The notes: generated from the letters alone by a model not told the origin. A DNA stretch of 40,498 nt from Victivallaceae bacterium (GCA_024405675.1 JAKSOH010000006.1:1-40498); one strand, 5' to 3'; positions 7,416 through 15,933 are shown, numbered from the stretch's first letter. Numbers and translations are program-made.

Positions 7416-9216
7416 ATTCCTGAGCCTTGAGCACCGCGACGAAAGCCTCCTGCGGGATGTTGACCTGACCGATCAGTTTCATCCGCTTCTTGCCTTCCTT
7501 TTGCTTCTCGAGCAACTTGCGCTTACGGGTGATGTCACCACCGTAGCACTTGGCGAGTACGTTCTTGCGCAGTTGCCTTATCGTCTCGCGGGCGATTACC
7601 TTGCCGCCGATGGCGGCCTGGATGGCGATCTGGAACATCTGCTGCGGAATGGCCGTCTTCAACCGTTCTGCAATCTGGCGCCCGCGTTCGTAGGCCATGT
7701 CGGCATGCACGATCGAGCTGAACGCGTCAACCGGCTCGCCGTTGACCAGGATGTCCAGTTTGACGAGCTTGCCGGCGCGGTAGCAGTCCGGCTCGTAGTC
7801 GAAGCTACCATAGCCGCGGGTCATGGACTTGAGCTTGTCGTGGAAATCGATCAGTATCTCGTGCATCGGCATGCTGGCCACTATGATGACGTGTCCGGCG
7901 TCGACGCTGATTGTGTCGGTGCATTCCCCGCGCTTGGACATCACCAGGTTCATCACATCGCCGATGCATCCGGACGGAATCATGATCCGGCACCGGATGA
8001 ACGGCTCCTCGATGTGGTCGATCTCGCTGGGATCCGGCAGGTGTACAGGGTTGTCGATCTCCTTCATTTCACCGGAACTCAGGTAGACGTGATAGATGAC
8101 GGAGGGATACGTGGCGATGATGTCCATGTTGTATTCCCTGCGCAGACGTTCCTGGATGATTTCCATGTGCAGCAATCCGAGGAATCCGCAGCGGAATCCG
8201 AATCCAAGAGCGGCCGAACTCTCCGCCTGATACAAGAAGGCGGCGTCATTGAGCTGGAGTTTGGCCATGCTCGACCTGAGCTGGTCATACTCATCGGTGT
8301 CGATCGGATAAATACCGCTGAACACCGTCGGACGGACCTCGCGAAAACCTGGAAGCGGTTCTTTCGCCGGATTGAGGGTATCGGTAATGGTGTCGCCTAT
8401 TCGCGTGTCTGCCGGATTCTTCAGATTAGGGATGAAATATCCGACGCTGCCGGCGGAAAGTTCGTCATCCGCCTGCATGCCGGGATGGAAGAATCCAACC
8501 TCCTTGAGTTCGCTGGTGATGCCGTTGCTAAAAAGCTCGATGCGCATGCCGCGACGGAAACTGCCCCGGACCACGCGCACGAAATTAACCACGCCACGGA
8601 AGATGTCGTACTGTGAATCGAAAATCAATGCGGCCGGCCCCGGCTCGTCCGTTGTCTTCGGCGCCGGAATCTTGGCGATTATCCGCGCCAAAAGCTCCGG
8701 AACGCCCTCGCCCGTCTTGCCGCTTACGAGAAGCGCCTCTTCGCGAGGAATGGCGAGTATCTCCTCCATCTGCTCATAGCAAAGCGGCAGATTGGCCGCC
8801 GGAAGGTCGATCTTGTTGATGACCGGAATCACGACCAGATTCTGGCGGAACGCCATGTCGACGTTTGCAACGGTCTGGGCCTGCACGCCCTGGGTGGCGT
8901 CTATGAGCAACACCGCGCCCTCGCAAGCGCTGAGACTGCGGCTGACCTCATAGGAGAAGTCAACGTGTCCTGGGGTGTCGATGAGATTCAGTTCATAGGT
9001 CACCCCGTCGCCCGGATCGTAGTGCATGCGCACCGGATGGGACTTGATGGTTATGCCCCGCTCGCGCTCAAGCTCCATGCCGTCAAGCGTCTGCTCCTGC
9101 AGGTCGCGGATTGCGACCGTGCCGGTGATTTCCAACAGGCGGTCGGAAAGCGTCGTCTTCCCATGGTCAATATGGGCAATGATGCAAAAATTGCGTATGC
9201 GGGACAAGTCCGACAT
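7405..9216 (-). CDS. lepA: Elongation factor 4 (LepA), ribosome back-translocating GTPase
   Basis: A 603-residue cytoplasmic translational GTPase of full family length. GTP-binding motifs are AHIDHGKTT near the N-terminus, RGITIKS (switch I), DTPGHVD (G3), NKIDLP (G4) and SGKTG (G5). The LepA-specific C-terminal domain is present, with the conserved GFRCGFLG, YPSVIYHVYL, GYGSFDYE and RKRKLLEKQKEGKKRMK segments. The start at 9216 (MSDLSRIRNFCIIAHID) is preceded by AAGGAA and matches the usual LepA N-terminus; the open frame continues 26 codons upstream without a ribosome site. It is divergent from argB and convergent with the CBM9 gene. LepA rescues stalled or mistranslocated ribosomes. Confidence 0.98.
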   Translation of the reverse strand: MSDLSRIRNFCIIAHIDHGKTTLSDRLLEITGTVAIRDLQEQTLDGMELERERGITIKSHPVRMHYDPGDGVTYELNLIDTPGHVDFSYEVSRSLSACEGAVLLIDATQGVQAQTVANVDMAFRQNLVVIPVINKIDLPAANLPLCYEQMEEILAIPREEALLVSGKTGEGVPELLARIIAKIPAPKTTDEPGPAALIFDSQYDIFRGVVNFVRVVRGSFRRGMRIELFSNGITSELKEVGFFHPGMQADDELSAGSVGYFIPNLKNPADTRIGDTITDTLNPAKEPLPGFREVRPTVFSGIYPIDTDEYDQLRSSMAKLQLNDAAFLYQAESSAALGFGFRCGFLGLLHMEIIQERLRREYNMDIIATYPSVIYHVYLSSGEMKEIDNPVHLPDPSEIDHIEEPFIRCRIMIPSGCIGDVMNLVMSKRGECTDTISVDAGHVIIVASMPMHEILIDFHDKLKSMTRGYGSFDYEPDCYRAGKLVKLDILVNGEPVDAFSSIVHADMAYERGRQIAERLKTAIPQQMFQIAIQAAIGGKVIARETIRQLRKNVLAKCYGGDITRKRKLLEKQKEGKKRMKLIGQVNIPQEAFVAVLKAQEFNQ

Positions 9217-9258
9217 CGTCTCAAGTTCCTTTTCAAGTCCAGTGGATGGCCGTGCGAT

Positions 9259-9287
9259 AAAATAGCTTGAACACGGGCTTTTTACAA
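9259..9287 (-). promoter_or_regulatory. Candidate lepA promoter
   Basis: On the minus strand TTGTAA (9282-9287) and TATTTT (9259-9264) are 17 bp apart, 43 bp before the lepA start. Both match consensus at 4/6. It lies in the 154-bp divergent gap with argB. Confidence 0.45.
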
Positions 9288-9299
9288 AGTGCAACCATA

Positions 9300-9328
9300 T
9301 TGCGGCCGGTCGCCGTCACGTGTATATT
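9300..9328 (+). promoter_or_regulatory. Candidate argB promoter
   Basis: TTGCGG (9300-9305) and TATATT (9323-9328) are 17 bp apart, 43 bp before the argB start. The -10 matches at 5/6 and the -35 at only 3/6. Confidence 0.45.
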
Positions 9329-9370
9329 CTACAAAAGACGTCAAGGAACAGAACAGTCATGGAGGACGAC

Positions 9371-10261
9371 ATGATAGACGATGTGATCGCAAAGGCGGGA
9401 GTGCTGGTGGAGGCGCTACCCTATATCCAAAAGTTCCGCAACTCGATAATGCTAGTGAAATTCGGCGGCAGCGCAATGGAGGATCCGGAACTGGTCCGGA
9501 GCGCGATGTGCGATGTAGTAATGCTCGAGGCCATCGGCGTCAAGCCGGTGATCGTTCACGGCGGCGGCAAGGCGATATCGGCCGAACTCAAGAAGCTGGG
9601 CATCCCGGTGAAATTCGTATTCGGGCTCAGGTACACCTGCGACCAGACCATAAAGGTGGTGGACGACGTGCTGCACAACGTAGTCAACAAGAACCTCGTC
9701 GAGCTTGGAGAAATCTGCGGCGGACGGCTCGTCGGCATCTCCGGCAAACAGGTGCTCCGGGCGAAACGGACCATGGCGAAGGATCCGACCACCGGCGAGC
9801 TCCAGGACATTGGTTTCGTCGGTGAAGTCGAGGGCGTCAACGCGGCGCCGATCATGAACTCAATAGAAAGGGGAATGATTCCGGTGGTAACGCCGCTCGG
9901 CATCGGAAAGGACGGCACCATCTACAACATCAACGCCGACGTGGCCGCCAGCAAGATCGCCCAGGGGTTGCACGCGAGAAAACTGGTGTTCATGAGCGAT
10001 GTGCCGGGAATCCTGGCCGACAAGGACGATCCGAAATCGGTAATTCCGACCATTGTCACGTCCGACATTCAGAAGCTGATAGCGGACGGGGTGCTTTCTG
10101 GCGGAATGCTCCCGAAGATCGCGAGCTGCGTCGAGGCGCTGGAGAGCGGAATCAACAAGGTGCACATGATTGACGGGCGCGTGTTGCATTCGCTGCTTTT
10201 GGAGATATTCACCGACACCGGAATCGGCACTCAGATAGTGTCGCCGGCGTCAGCGATGTAA
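9371..10261 (+). CDS. argB: Acetylglutamate kinase
   Basis: A 296-residue amino-acid kinase that phosphorylates N-acetyl-L-glutamate in arginine biosynthesis (second step of the acetylated pathway). Family signatures are EALPYI near the N-terminus, VKFGGSAM (29-36, nucleotide/phosphate binding), IVHGGGKAI (61-69, acetylglutamate binding), NINADVAAS and the C-terminal GGMLPKIASC..A...GI..VHMIDGR segment. I chose the ATG at 9371 because GGAGG lies 5 nt upstream and MIDDVIAKAGVLVEALPYI matches the usual ArgB start; an ATG at 9359 has a poorer site. No other arg gene is adjacent, so it appears to stand alone. It diverges from lepA. Confidence 0.97.
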   Translation: MIDDVIAKAGVLVEALPYIQKFRNSIMLVKFGGSAMEDPELVRSAMCDVVMLEAIGVKPVIVHGGGKAISAELKKLGIPVKFVFGLRYTCDQTIKVVDDVLHNVVNKNLVELGEICGGRLVGISGKQVLRAKRTMAKDPTTGELQDIGFVGEVEGVNAAPIMNSIERGMIPVVTPLGIGKDGTIYNINADVAASKIAQGLHARKLVFMSDVPGILADKDDPKSVIPTIVTSDIQKLIADGVLSGGMLPKIASCVEALESGINKVHMIDGRVLHSLLLEIFTDTGIGTQIVSPASAM

Positions 10262-10275
10262 TTTTCTCGTTTTTT

Positions 10276-10300
10276 ACGAAAATACCGCTTTTTCGTCTTT
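10276..10300 (+). terminator. Weak possible terminator after argB
   Basis: ACGAAAA (10276-10282) and TTTTCGT (10290-10296) form a 7-bp stem with a 7-nt loop, followed by CTTTG, 15 bp after the argB stop. The stem is A/T-rich with only two G-C pairs, so termination would be weak at best. Confidence 0.3.
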
Positions 10301-10308
10301 GAAAATGC

Positions 10309-10336
10309 GTGACATCCGCAATACGTTAGTTATACG
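10309..10336 (+). promoter_or_regulatory. Candidate promoter of the LysM lipoprotein gene
   Basis: GTGACA (10309-10314, 5/6) and TATACG (10331-10336, 4/6) are separated by 16 bp, 54 bp before the start at 10390. Confidence 0.45.
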
Positions 10337-10389
10337 GATAAAAAAACAGTTTCGGCTTCTACATATTTATGCATGGAGGTAAGACGGAC

Positions 10390-11433
10390 ATGAAATACGG
10401 TTTGACTTTCGCTGCAATCGCCGTGGTGGTCCTCGCGGGATGCCAGTCCGAGGTTTTGGACTCCCGCAAATTCGCTCCGGTAGATGAGAACACCTACGCG
10501 GCTCCGGCGGCATCCGACAACGGACAACAAGCGGCAGAGCAGCAGACCGACCAGCAGGTTCAGGAAGTTGCCCCGGCGCAGGACAATGTGACAAACCAAA
10601 GCGCGCAGAAGCAGCCAGAAACAACCAACTATGCGCCGATGACCGGAGTCAAGTCCTCGGGCGGAGTCTCCGGCAAGGTGGGGGCGGCCGCGGCCGGGAC
10701 CTACGTGGTTTGCGCCGGAGACACGCTTGGGAAGATCGCGCACAAGCAGGGCGTCAAGCTCAAGGCGCTGATGGATGCCAATGGTCTTGATGAACGTTCG
10801 GCGAGGAAGATCAGGGTCGGACAAAAGCTTATCATTCCGAACGGCAAAACGGCCGCCAAGGCCAAGCCGGCGGCGAAGTCCGCTCCAGCGTCCAAAGAAC
10901 CGGCGACGCCGCCAGCGCTCGAAGCCGACGGACGCTACAAAGTCAAGCGCGGAGACAGCCCGGCCAAGATTGCAAAGCGTTTCAAAGTCAAGGTCGACGA
11001 TCTCATGGCGGCCAACGGGCTCAATGCCTCGGATGCGTCGAGAATGCAGATTGGCGATCTCCTGATAATCCCGGGAATCACGAAGGGGGTTAGCGCAGCG
11101 AACGCCTCGACCAAGTCGACCGAAACCACCGAACAGCTGAAGGAGCAGGTGGTCGAGCTTCCGAACGAGCAGCCGCAGCAGCAACAGGCAGCAGCACCGG
11201 AGAATACCGACACCGTAGTGGTCGAGGAAGTCTCGGTAACCTCGACCGCCCCCAAGGACAACGAGGATCTCATGGCCGACACGCTGATGTATGAAGTCCA
11301 GGAGGAATCAATTTCCTTCGCCGATCTCGCGATTAAGCTCAACGTGTCCGTTGAGAATCTCCGCAAGAACAATCCCGAGGCGACGGACCCTGTCAAGCGC
11401 GGATTCTCCGTGTTCTACAGTCAGGAAAAGTAA
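10390..11433 (+). CDS. LysM-repeat lipoprotein, probably cell-wall associated
   Basis: A 347-residue protein. The ATG at 10390 follows GGAGGT by 9 nt and opens a lipoprotein signal with VVVLAGC, anchoring Cys18 to a membrane. A Gln/Ala/Pro-rich linker leads to LysM repeat 1 (104-150, TYVVCAGDTLGKIAHKQGV...VGQKLIIP read in parts) and LysM repeat 2 (183-228, starting RYKVKRGDSPAKIAKRF and ending IGDLLIIPG). A third copy near the C-terminus (about 302-346, YEVQEESISFADLAIKLNVS) keeps the spacing but has lost the GD-T/S core. LysM domains bind the glycan backbone of peptidoglycan, so a wall-binding envelope role is likely; no catalytic domain is present. The stop lies only 18 bp before tRNA-Arg, with no terminator between. 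Confidence 0.9.
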   Translation: MKYGLTFAAIAVVVLAGCQSEVLDSRKFAPVDENTYAAPAASDNGQQAAEQQTDQQVQEVAPAQDNVTNQSAQKQPETTNYAPMTGVKSSGGVSGKVGAAAAGTYVVCAGDTLGKIAHKQGVKLKALMDANGLDERSARKIRVGQKLIIPNGKTAAKAKPAAKSAPASKEPATPPALEADGRYKVKRGDSPAKIAKRFKVKVDDLMAANGLNASDASRMQIGDLLIIPGITKGVSAANASTKSTETTEQLKEQVVELPNEQPQQQQAAAPENTDTVVVEEVSVTSTAPKDNEDLMADTLMYEVQEESISFADLAIKLNVSVENLRKNNPEATDPVKRGFSVFYSQEK

Positions 11434-11451
11434 TCAAAGTTTTGAACTAAC

Positions 11452-11528
11452 GTTCTCATAGCTCAGTTGGATAGAGCGGCTCCCTCCTAAGGAGCAGGTC
11501 GTGCGTTCGAATCGCACTGAGAACGCCA
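11452..11528 (+). tRNA. trnR-CCU: tRNA-Arg (anticodon CCU)
   Basis: A complete 77-nt cloverleaf: acceptor GTTCTCA/TGAGAAC, D-arm GCTCAGTTGGATAGAGC, anticodon stem GCTCC/GGAGC around loop CTCCTAA (anticodon CCT, reads AGG), T-arm GTGCGTTCGAATCGCAC, discriminator G and an encoded CCA. It begins 18 bp after the LysM gene and is followed by a strong terminator, so it may be cut from the end of the LysM transcript. Confidence 0.96.
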
Positions 11529-11539
11529 TCTTTTTCAAG

Positions 11540-11574
11540 CCCCCTTCCCCGATGGCGGAAGGGGGTTTCTTTCT
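11540..11574 (+). terminator. Rho-independent terminator after tRNA-Arg(CCU)
   Basis: A 9-bp stem, CCCCCTTCC (11540-11548) with GGAAGGGGG (11557-11565), has an 8-nt loop and is followed by TTTCTTTCTT. It is placed 12 bp after the tRNA and closes the LysM/tRNA unit. Confidence 0.9.
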
Positions 11575-11695
11575 TAAATTCCTTAAAAGGTCATCGTCCG
11601 GCATGTCAAAACGTGCCTTGTGAAGATTTGGCTCCTTTGCCGACATAATGCCATGATTTCCGACTGTTTTATTGCCTTGCTATCGTACCATCGTC

Positions 11696-11724
11696 TTGAC
11701 AAAAAACACATGGCGATTTGTTAT
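11696..11724 (+). promoter_or_regulatory. Candidate promoter of the peptidase/esterase operon
   Basis: A perfect TTGACA (11696-11701) is followed after 17 bp by TGTTAT (11719-11724, 4/6). It lies 82 bp before the start at 11807, inside a 232-bp noncoding stretch (11575-11806) that otherwise shows nothing I can name. Confidence 0.55.
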
Positions 11725-11806
11725 GTCATGGAAGTCGTAGCCTGTCCGGTCTACATTAGTTGACGTACACACATTTGAAAGATTTAGTCCAACGAAGGAG
11801 AAAAGC

Positions 11807-13108
11807 ATGTCAAACACCTGCAGTCAATGCGCCGACGCCGGACGCATATTCGAACACGTCCGAACCTTCACCGAGGACATCGGAGTGCGGCTAGCCGGTT
11901 CGGCAGCAGAACATCGCGCGGCGGAATATGCCAAGACGCTTTGCGAATCGTTTGGCGCCAAATGCTCGATTGAAGAATATCCAGTAAACTCACAATGCGC
12001 TGAAAACATCCGTCTGGAAATTCTAATGGACGGCGAATGGAAACAATATCCAACCACTCTCTTCGGATCGGCGCCGACCACCGGCGGCAAAACGCTGGAG
12101 GCCGATCTCGTCCTCTTCGACTCGGCCACTGGATACCAAGCGGACGACATCTCGTTTCTCCACGACAAGGCGGTCATCCACCTTGGATGTCATCTCAAGA
12201 ACTCAGATTGCTACAGGAGACTGATGGAAGCCGATCCAAAGTTCATGCTCTTCGTCGACATCAGATACCCAGGCATTCTGCCCCTGGCGGACGGGCTGTT
12301 CCCCGCGCAGGTGGCGCGGTACGGGGCACGCCCGACCATGAACGTAGCCTACATGGACGCGCTTTCCTGGATTTCCAACCACGCCACGAAAGCGCGGCTT
12401 TGCGTCGGCGGATGCATCAGGAAGTCGACCACTCCAGTGGTAATAGCGGAATTTCCCGGCGACGCCGGTGATGACAGGGTGATATACGCCGGTTGCCATC
12501 TGGATACCCAGGCGGCAACCGTGGGAGCGACCGACAACGCGGCCGGATGCGCCGTCGTGCTGGAACTCGCCCGACTGCTTTCGCAGACATCCCACAAGGC
12601 GACGTACAAGTTGTGCTTCTTCGGAGCCGAAGAACAGTTGTCCCTTGGCTCGTCGTCCTATGTCAGAACCCATCGCGAGGAGATATCAAAACGCGGTGTA
12701 TTCATGCTGAACTTCGACTCCTGCGGTTCATCTATCGGCTGGAATACGATATCGACGGTGGCGTCATTTGAACGCGTCGAGCAGATAAGGCTCGCATACA
12801 AGGCGCGCAAGATGGGCCTGGCGATCGAACACGCAGCCGAAGCCTTCCTGGATTCATTCCCGTTCGCAGCCGCCGGGGTTCCGGCGGCGACCCTGGGGCG
12901 CGACGATTGCACAGCCGGCCAATTCAACCACCATCGCGCGGACGATGTAATTGAATACATCGACCCGACAGTCATGGCCAAGATCGTCGACATCGCAGTG
13001 GAAACGCTGTCGCAGATATCGGAATCCGAAAACGAGGAATCCATTTCGGAAATGTTCCACGGCGACGTCGAGAAACTGTGGGATGAAATATTCGGTGGCT
13101 GGAAATGA
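11807..13108 (+). CDS. M28-family zinc aminopeptidase-like protein
   Basis: A 433-residue protein with the M28 co-catalytic zinc pattern: GCHLDT (His231), GATDNAAG (bridging Asp243), GAEEQ (catalytic Glu275 and ligand Glu276), NFDSCG (Asp304) and NHHRADD (His375/376). Residues about 90-215 form an inserted segment like the PA/apical region of relatives. M28 enzymes remove N-terminal residues from peptides. There is no signal peptide (MSNTCSQCADAGRIF), so it should be cytoplasmic, whereas many M28 enzymes are exported. AAGGAG lies upstream of the ATG at 11807. Its stop overlaps the esterase start (ATGA). An amidohydrolase role on a non-peptide amide is possible and cannot be excluded from sequence. 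Confidence 0.88.
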   Translation: MSNTCSQCADAGRIFEHVRTFTEDIGVRLAGSAAEHRAAEYAKTLCESFGAKCSIEEYPVNSQCAENIRLEILMDGEWKQYPTTLFGSAPTTGGKTLEADLVLFDSATGYQADDISFLHDKAVIHLGCHLKNSDCYRRLMEADPKFMLFVDIRYPGILPLADGLFPAQVARYGARPTMNVAYMDALSWISNHATKARLCVGGCIRKSTTPVVIAEFPGDAGDDRVIYAGCHLDTQAATVGATDNAAGCAVVLELARLLSQTSHKATYKLCFFGAEEQLSLGSSSYVRTHREEISKRGVFMLNFDSCGSSIGWNTISTVASFERVEQIRLAYKARKMGLAIEHAAEAFLDSFPFAAAGVPAATLGRDDCTAGQFNHHRADDVIEYIDPTVMAKIVDIAVETLSQISESENEESISEMFHGDVEKLWDEIFGGWK

Positions 13109-15042
13109 GTGCGCGCGCAAAGTCGAGGGTATCAGTTGCGATTGCCATGGCACTGACCTTTGGCGCCGCGGCCGAATCGAGATATGGCGACATCGTCAAC
13201 GAACACTTCGTGCGGATTGCCAGAGAAAATGCGAACCGCAGAAATGCAGTCCTCGACGATGTGAACGGGGAGAGGTCCGCAAAAAACTATCGCGACTCCG
13301 TGCAGAGGAAACTCGATGGCCTATTCAGATTCCCGGAACGTACGTCACTCGATGCGAGGACGACGTTCAAGCGTGACTACGGGAAATTTTCTGTTGAAGG
13401 CATCGTATTCTTCAGCCGCCCCGGATACCCGGTGACGGCGAACCTATACCTTCCGGCAGGCAAGCGGGACGGACTTCCGGCGGTGCTATTCCTTTGCGGG
13501 CACGCAGCGGAAGGCAAGGCCTGCGACACTTACAGGACGGCCTGCATAGCGCTCGCGATGAAAGGATTCGCCGTGTTGATCGTCGATCCCGTAGAACAGG
13601 GAGAACGCCGTCAGATGATTGTTGACGGAAACTCCGTCGGCACCTGCACGAGGAACCACAATTCGCTTGGAAAGCAGCTATGTATTGTCGGCGAATGGCT
13701 GGGGGCATGGCGCACCTGGGACGCGGTGCGGGCACTAGACTACCTGGAAACCAGACCGGAAATAGATTCGCTGCGCATCGGTGTCACCGGCTGCTCGGGT
13801 GGCGGAACGCTGACTGCGTTCCTGGCGGCGGCCGACAATCGGCCGGCGGCGGTGGCTCCATGCTGCTACATCACGTCTTGGAGGCGGAACATAGCTAACG
13901 AACTCCCTGTCGACATGGAGCAGGTGGTCCCCGGTGCGTTGGAAGCGGGACTTGAGATCCCGGACCTGCTCATTGCTAAAGCTCCGCGCAAGACGCTGAT
14001 CATAGGACAGAGAAACGATTTCTTCGATGCGCGTGGCGCCACGGAGGCGTTCTCCGATGTGGCGGCAGTAAACGACCGGCTTGGCGGAGAGACCGAACTC
14101 TTCATCGGCCCGGATGCACATGGATATTCCCCTGCTGCCAGAAAGGCCATGTATTCATTCATGACTAGGATGCTGAATGGAAGAGAGGATGCATCGGAAC
14201 CAGAAATCGCCCTGCCCCCGAAGCAGGACACCTATGCCGCAAAAGGGAACGTATCATCGATTGCCGGTCAGAAGTTCCTTTGGCAAATATCCGGCGAAAT
14301 GGCCGCGAAACTGGCAGGAGGACGAAAATCCGAAGATCCGGTCGCCGCATTGCGCAAGATTCTTGGGTTTGTGGATCCAGGTGTTCCGGAATACCGGAAC
14401 GTCCCACACTCGATGGTCTCCGGTAAGATTATCTCGCGCTACGCACTGGAATCCCCTGACGGGGAAATAGAATGCGTTCTCAAGCGGGTGGACCAAGGGG
14501 GATTCTTCCATTTCACCGCGGAACCGGCGATTCTGTATGTTGGAGACGACACCGGAAACGAAGAGAAGATTGCAAACCTCCAGGTTGCAAATGGCACGAC
14601 GACGTTTGTCCTCGATTTATGGGGAACTGGGGAGCTGACACCAAACGGTTCCTCTCCGCTTCAGGGACGGAACTTAGAAGACCAATACGGATTCGACTAT
14701 CACTATGCCTCGCTGGGACTGATGTCGGGTGATCTTATCGTCGCAAAACGCGTACGCGGCATCGTGGCCGCGGTTAACCTGCTCGCAGCAAACGGCGCAA
14801 GAAAAATCAAAGTCGTGGCCTCCGGACGCGCCAGGATTCCGGCGATTATGGCTGCAGCGCTTTCCGACAGGATCGATTCGATCGAGATACAAGGGAGCGT
14901 ACCGTCGTTCGCCGCCGAGGCGTCAGAGATGACCACGGAATTTCCTCTTTCGTGCATTGTTCCGAGCATAGTCGGAACCGTCGAAATCGACGACCTGATG
15001 CGCGCCATGGGCAAGAAGGCGCTGGTTTCGCCGCAGGAGTAG
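13105..15042 (+). CDS. Secreted alpha/beta-hydrolase (acetylxylan-esterase-like) with a second degenerate hydrolase half
   Basis: A 645-residue protein. A Sec signal is visible (VAIAMALTFGAAAES), so it acts in the periplasm or outside. The first half is an active-looking alpha/beta-hydrolase: PVTANLYLP (109-117), LCGHAAEGK (130-138), VDPVEQGER (160-168), nucleophile Ser231 in GCSGGG (229-234), a probable acid in GQRNDFFD (301-308) and His339 in GPDAHGY. The second half (about 400-645) repeats the pattern up to a nucleophile elbow, but the matching stretch reads VVASGRAR, without the Ser-centred motif. This organisation resembles acetyl-xylan-esterase-type proteins of planctomycetes. Deacetylation of a plant glycan is the likely role and fits the GH10 locus that converges on it. 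It overlaps the peptidase gene by 4 nt and ends 9 bp from the convergent GT2 stop. Confidence 0.82.
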   Translation: MSARAKSRVSVAIAMALTFGAAAESRYGDIVNEHFVRIARENANRRNAVLDDVNGERSAKNYRDSVQRKLDGLFRFPERTSLDARTTFKRDYGKFSVEGIVFFSRPGYPVTANLYLPAGKRDGLPAVLFLCGHAAEGKACDTYRTACIALAMKGFAVLIVDPVEQGERRQMIVDGNSVGTCTRNHNSLGKQLCIVGEWLGAWRTWDAVRALDYLETRPEIDSLRIGVTGCSGGGTLTAFLAAADNRPAAVAPCCYITSWRRNIANELPVDMEQVVPGALEAGLEIPDLLIAKAPRKTLIIGQRNDFFDARGATEAFSDVAAVNDRLGGETELFIGPDAHGYSPAARKAMYSFMTRMLNGREDASEPEIALPPKQDTYAAKGNVSSIAGQKFLWQISGEMAAKLAGGRKSEDPVAALRKILGFVDPGVPEYRNVPHSMVSGKIISRYALESPDGEIECVLKRVDQGGFFHFTAEPAILYVGDDTGNEEKIANLQVANGTTTFVLDLWGTGELTPNGSSPLQGRNLEDQYGFDYHYASLGLMSGDLIVAKRVRGIVAAVNLLAANGARKIKVVASGRARIPAIMAAALSDRIDSIEIQGSVPSFAAEASEMTTEFPLSCIVPSIVGTVEIDDLMRAMGKKALVSPQE

Positions 15043-15051
15043 GAACGTCTA

Positions 15052-15933
15052 TCAGTTCCGGTACCACGAATCCTGGGTGGTCCGCCGGAATTTGCGTCCG
15101 GCGACGAGCGTTTTCCCGGCTAGACATCTGGCGAACTGGAAGCAGAGCAACTCGACGAACCTGAAGGAAACCATCGCCTTGCTGTCACTGGACAGGGCGG
15201 CCAGGCGGAACAACTTCATGAACCATCCGCTGCGATAGCCCCTGCCTTCGTTCGCAATAACGCTTGACGAGTGTATCCTCCAGCCGGTCAACTTCCTGGG
15301 AACATACGCGAATTGCGCCATGCGGCAAATCTGCATCCATACGGAACGATCCAGCCACGGCTGGTATGGATAGTCGAAACGGCATTTTTGCAAAAGGCTT
15401 CGTCTCGCGACCGCGCAGGAAAACGTCGGCACGAAATTCTCGAAAAGCAATGTTTTGAAAATATCCGCCGGAAACTTCAGATTGGAGAACTTCCGATTCC
15501 TGAGTTCGAAATAGACATCGTAAACTCCGAAGCGCGATTTGTCGCCGACGAGACTGACATCGCAGGCGGCCATGCCGGCGCCGTCGACTCCGACAGCGGC
15601 AATCATCTCCTCGAGAAAGTCCGGCTCCCAGAAGTCGTCCGATTCAAGAAACGCCACGTAATCGGCTCCACACGCGCCGATGCCAAGGACCAGCGACGCG
15701 GCGATTCCCCGATTTGACGAGTTTTCATGCTCGAGCATCCTGATCCTGGGATCAAAAGACGCATAGCGTTCGACGATTTCCCTGGACCCGTCCGCGGAAC
15801 CATCCTCTACCACGACGAGCTCCCAGTCGCGCATGGTCTGCGCCAGAACGGAATCGATTGCAACCGCTATGTATTGCGCATGGTTGTAGCTCGTCATCAC
15901 AACGGAGACAAGCGGACGGCGACTACCAATCAT
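15052..15933 (-). CDS. Family 2 glycosyltransferase
   Basis: A 293-residue GT-A fold transferase. PLVSVVMTSYNHAQYI begins the nucleotide-sugar fold, VVVEDGSADGS binds the nucleotide, and AFLESDDFW (about 103-111) carries the DXD-like metal site. Inverting GT2 enzymes add sugars from NDP-sugar donors to surface glycans, usually on the cytoplasmic side; the C-terminus has a few hydrophobic stretches but no clear membrane anchor. The ATG at 15933 lacks a strong ribosome site nearby, so the start is less certain. It follows the symporter gene by 39 bp on the same strand, making it the last gene of a catabolic operon, an unexpected place for a biosynthetic enzyme. Acceptor and donor are unknown. 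Confidence 0.88.
   Translation of the reverse strand: MIGSRRPLVSVVMTSYNHAQYIAVAIDSVLAQTMRDWELVVVEDGSADGSREIVERYASFDPRIRMLEHENSSNRGIAASLVLGIGACGADYVAFLESDDFWEPDFLEEMIAAVGVDGAGMAACDVSLVGDKSRFGVYDVYFELRNRKFSNLKFPADIFKTLLFENFVPTFSCAVARRSLLQKCRFDYPYQPWLDRSVWMQICRMAQFAYVPRKLTGWRIHSSSVIANEGRGYRSGWFMKLFRLAALSSDSKAMVSFRFVELLCFQFARCLAGKTLVAGRKFRRTTQDSWYRN

Noticed and set aside
11434-11646. Minus-strand 70-codon frame over tRNA-Arg(CCU)
   Set aside because: Its codons are the reverse of the tRNA and its terminator hairpin; no ribosome site.
11642-11730. GACATAA/TTATGTC inverted heptamers upstream of the peptidase gene
   Set aside because: Seven-base arms about 70 bp apart are expected by chance, and the flanking similarity is scrambled in order.
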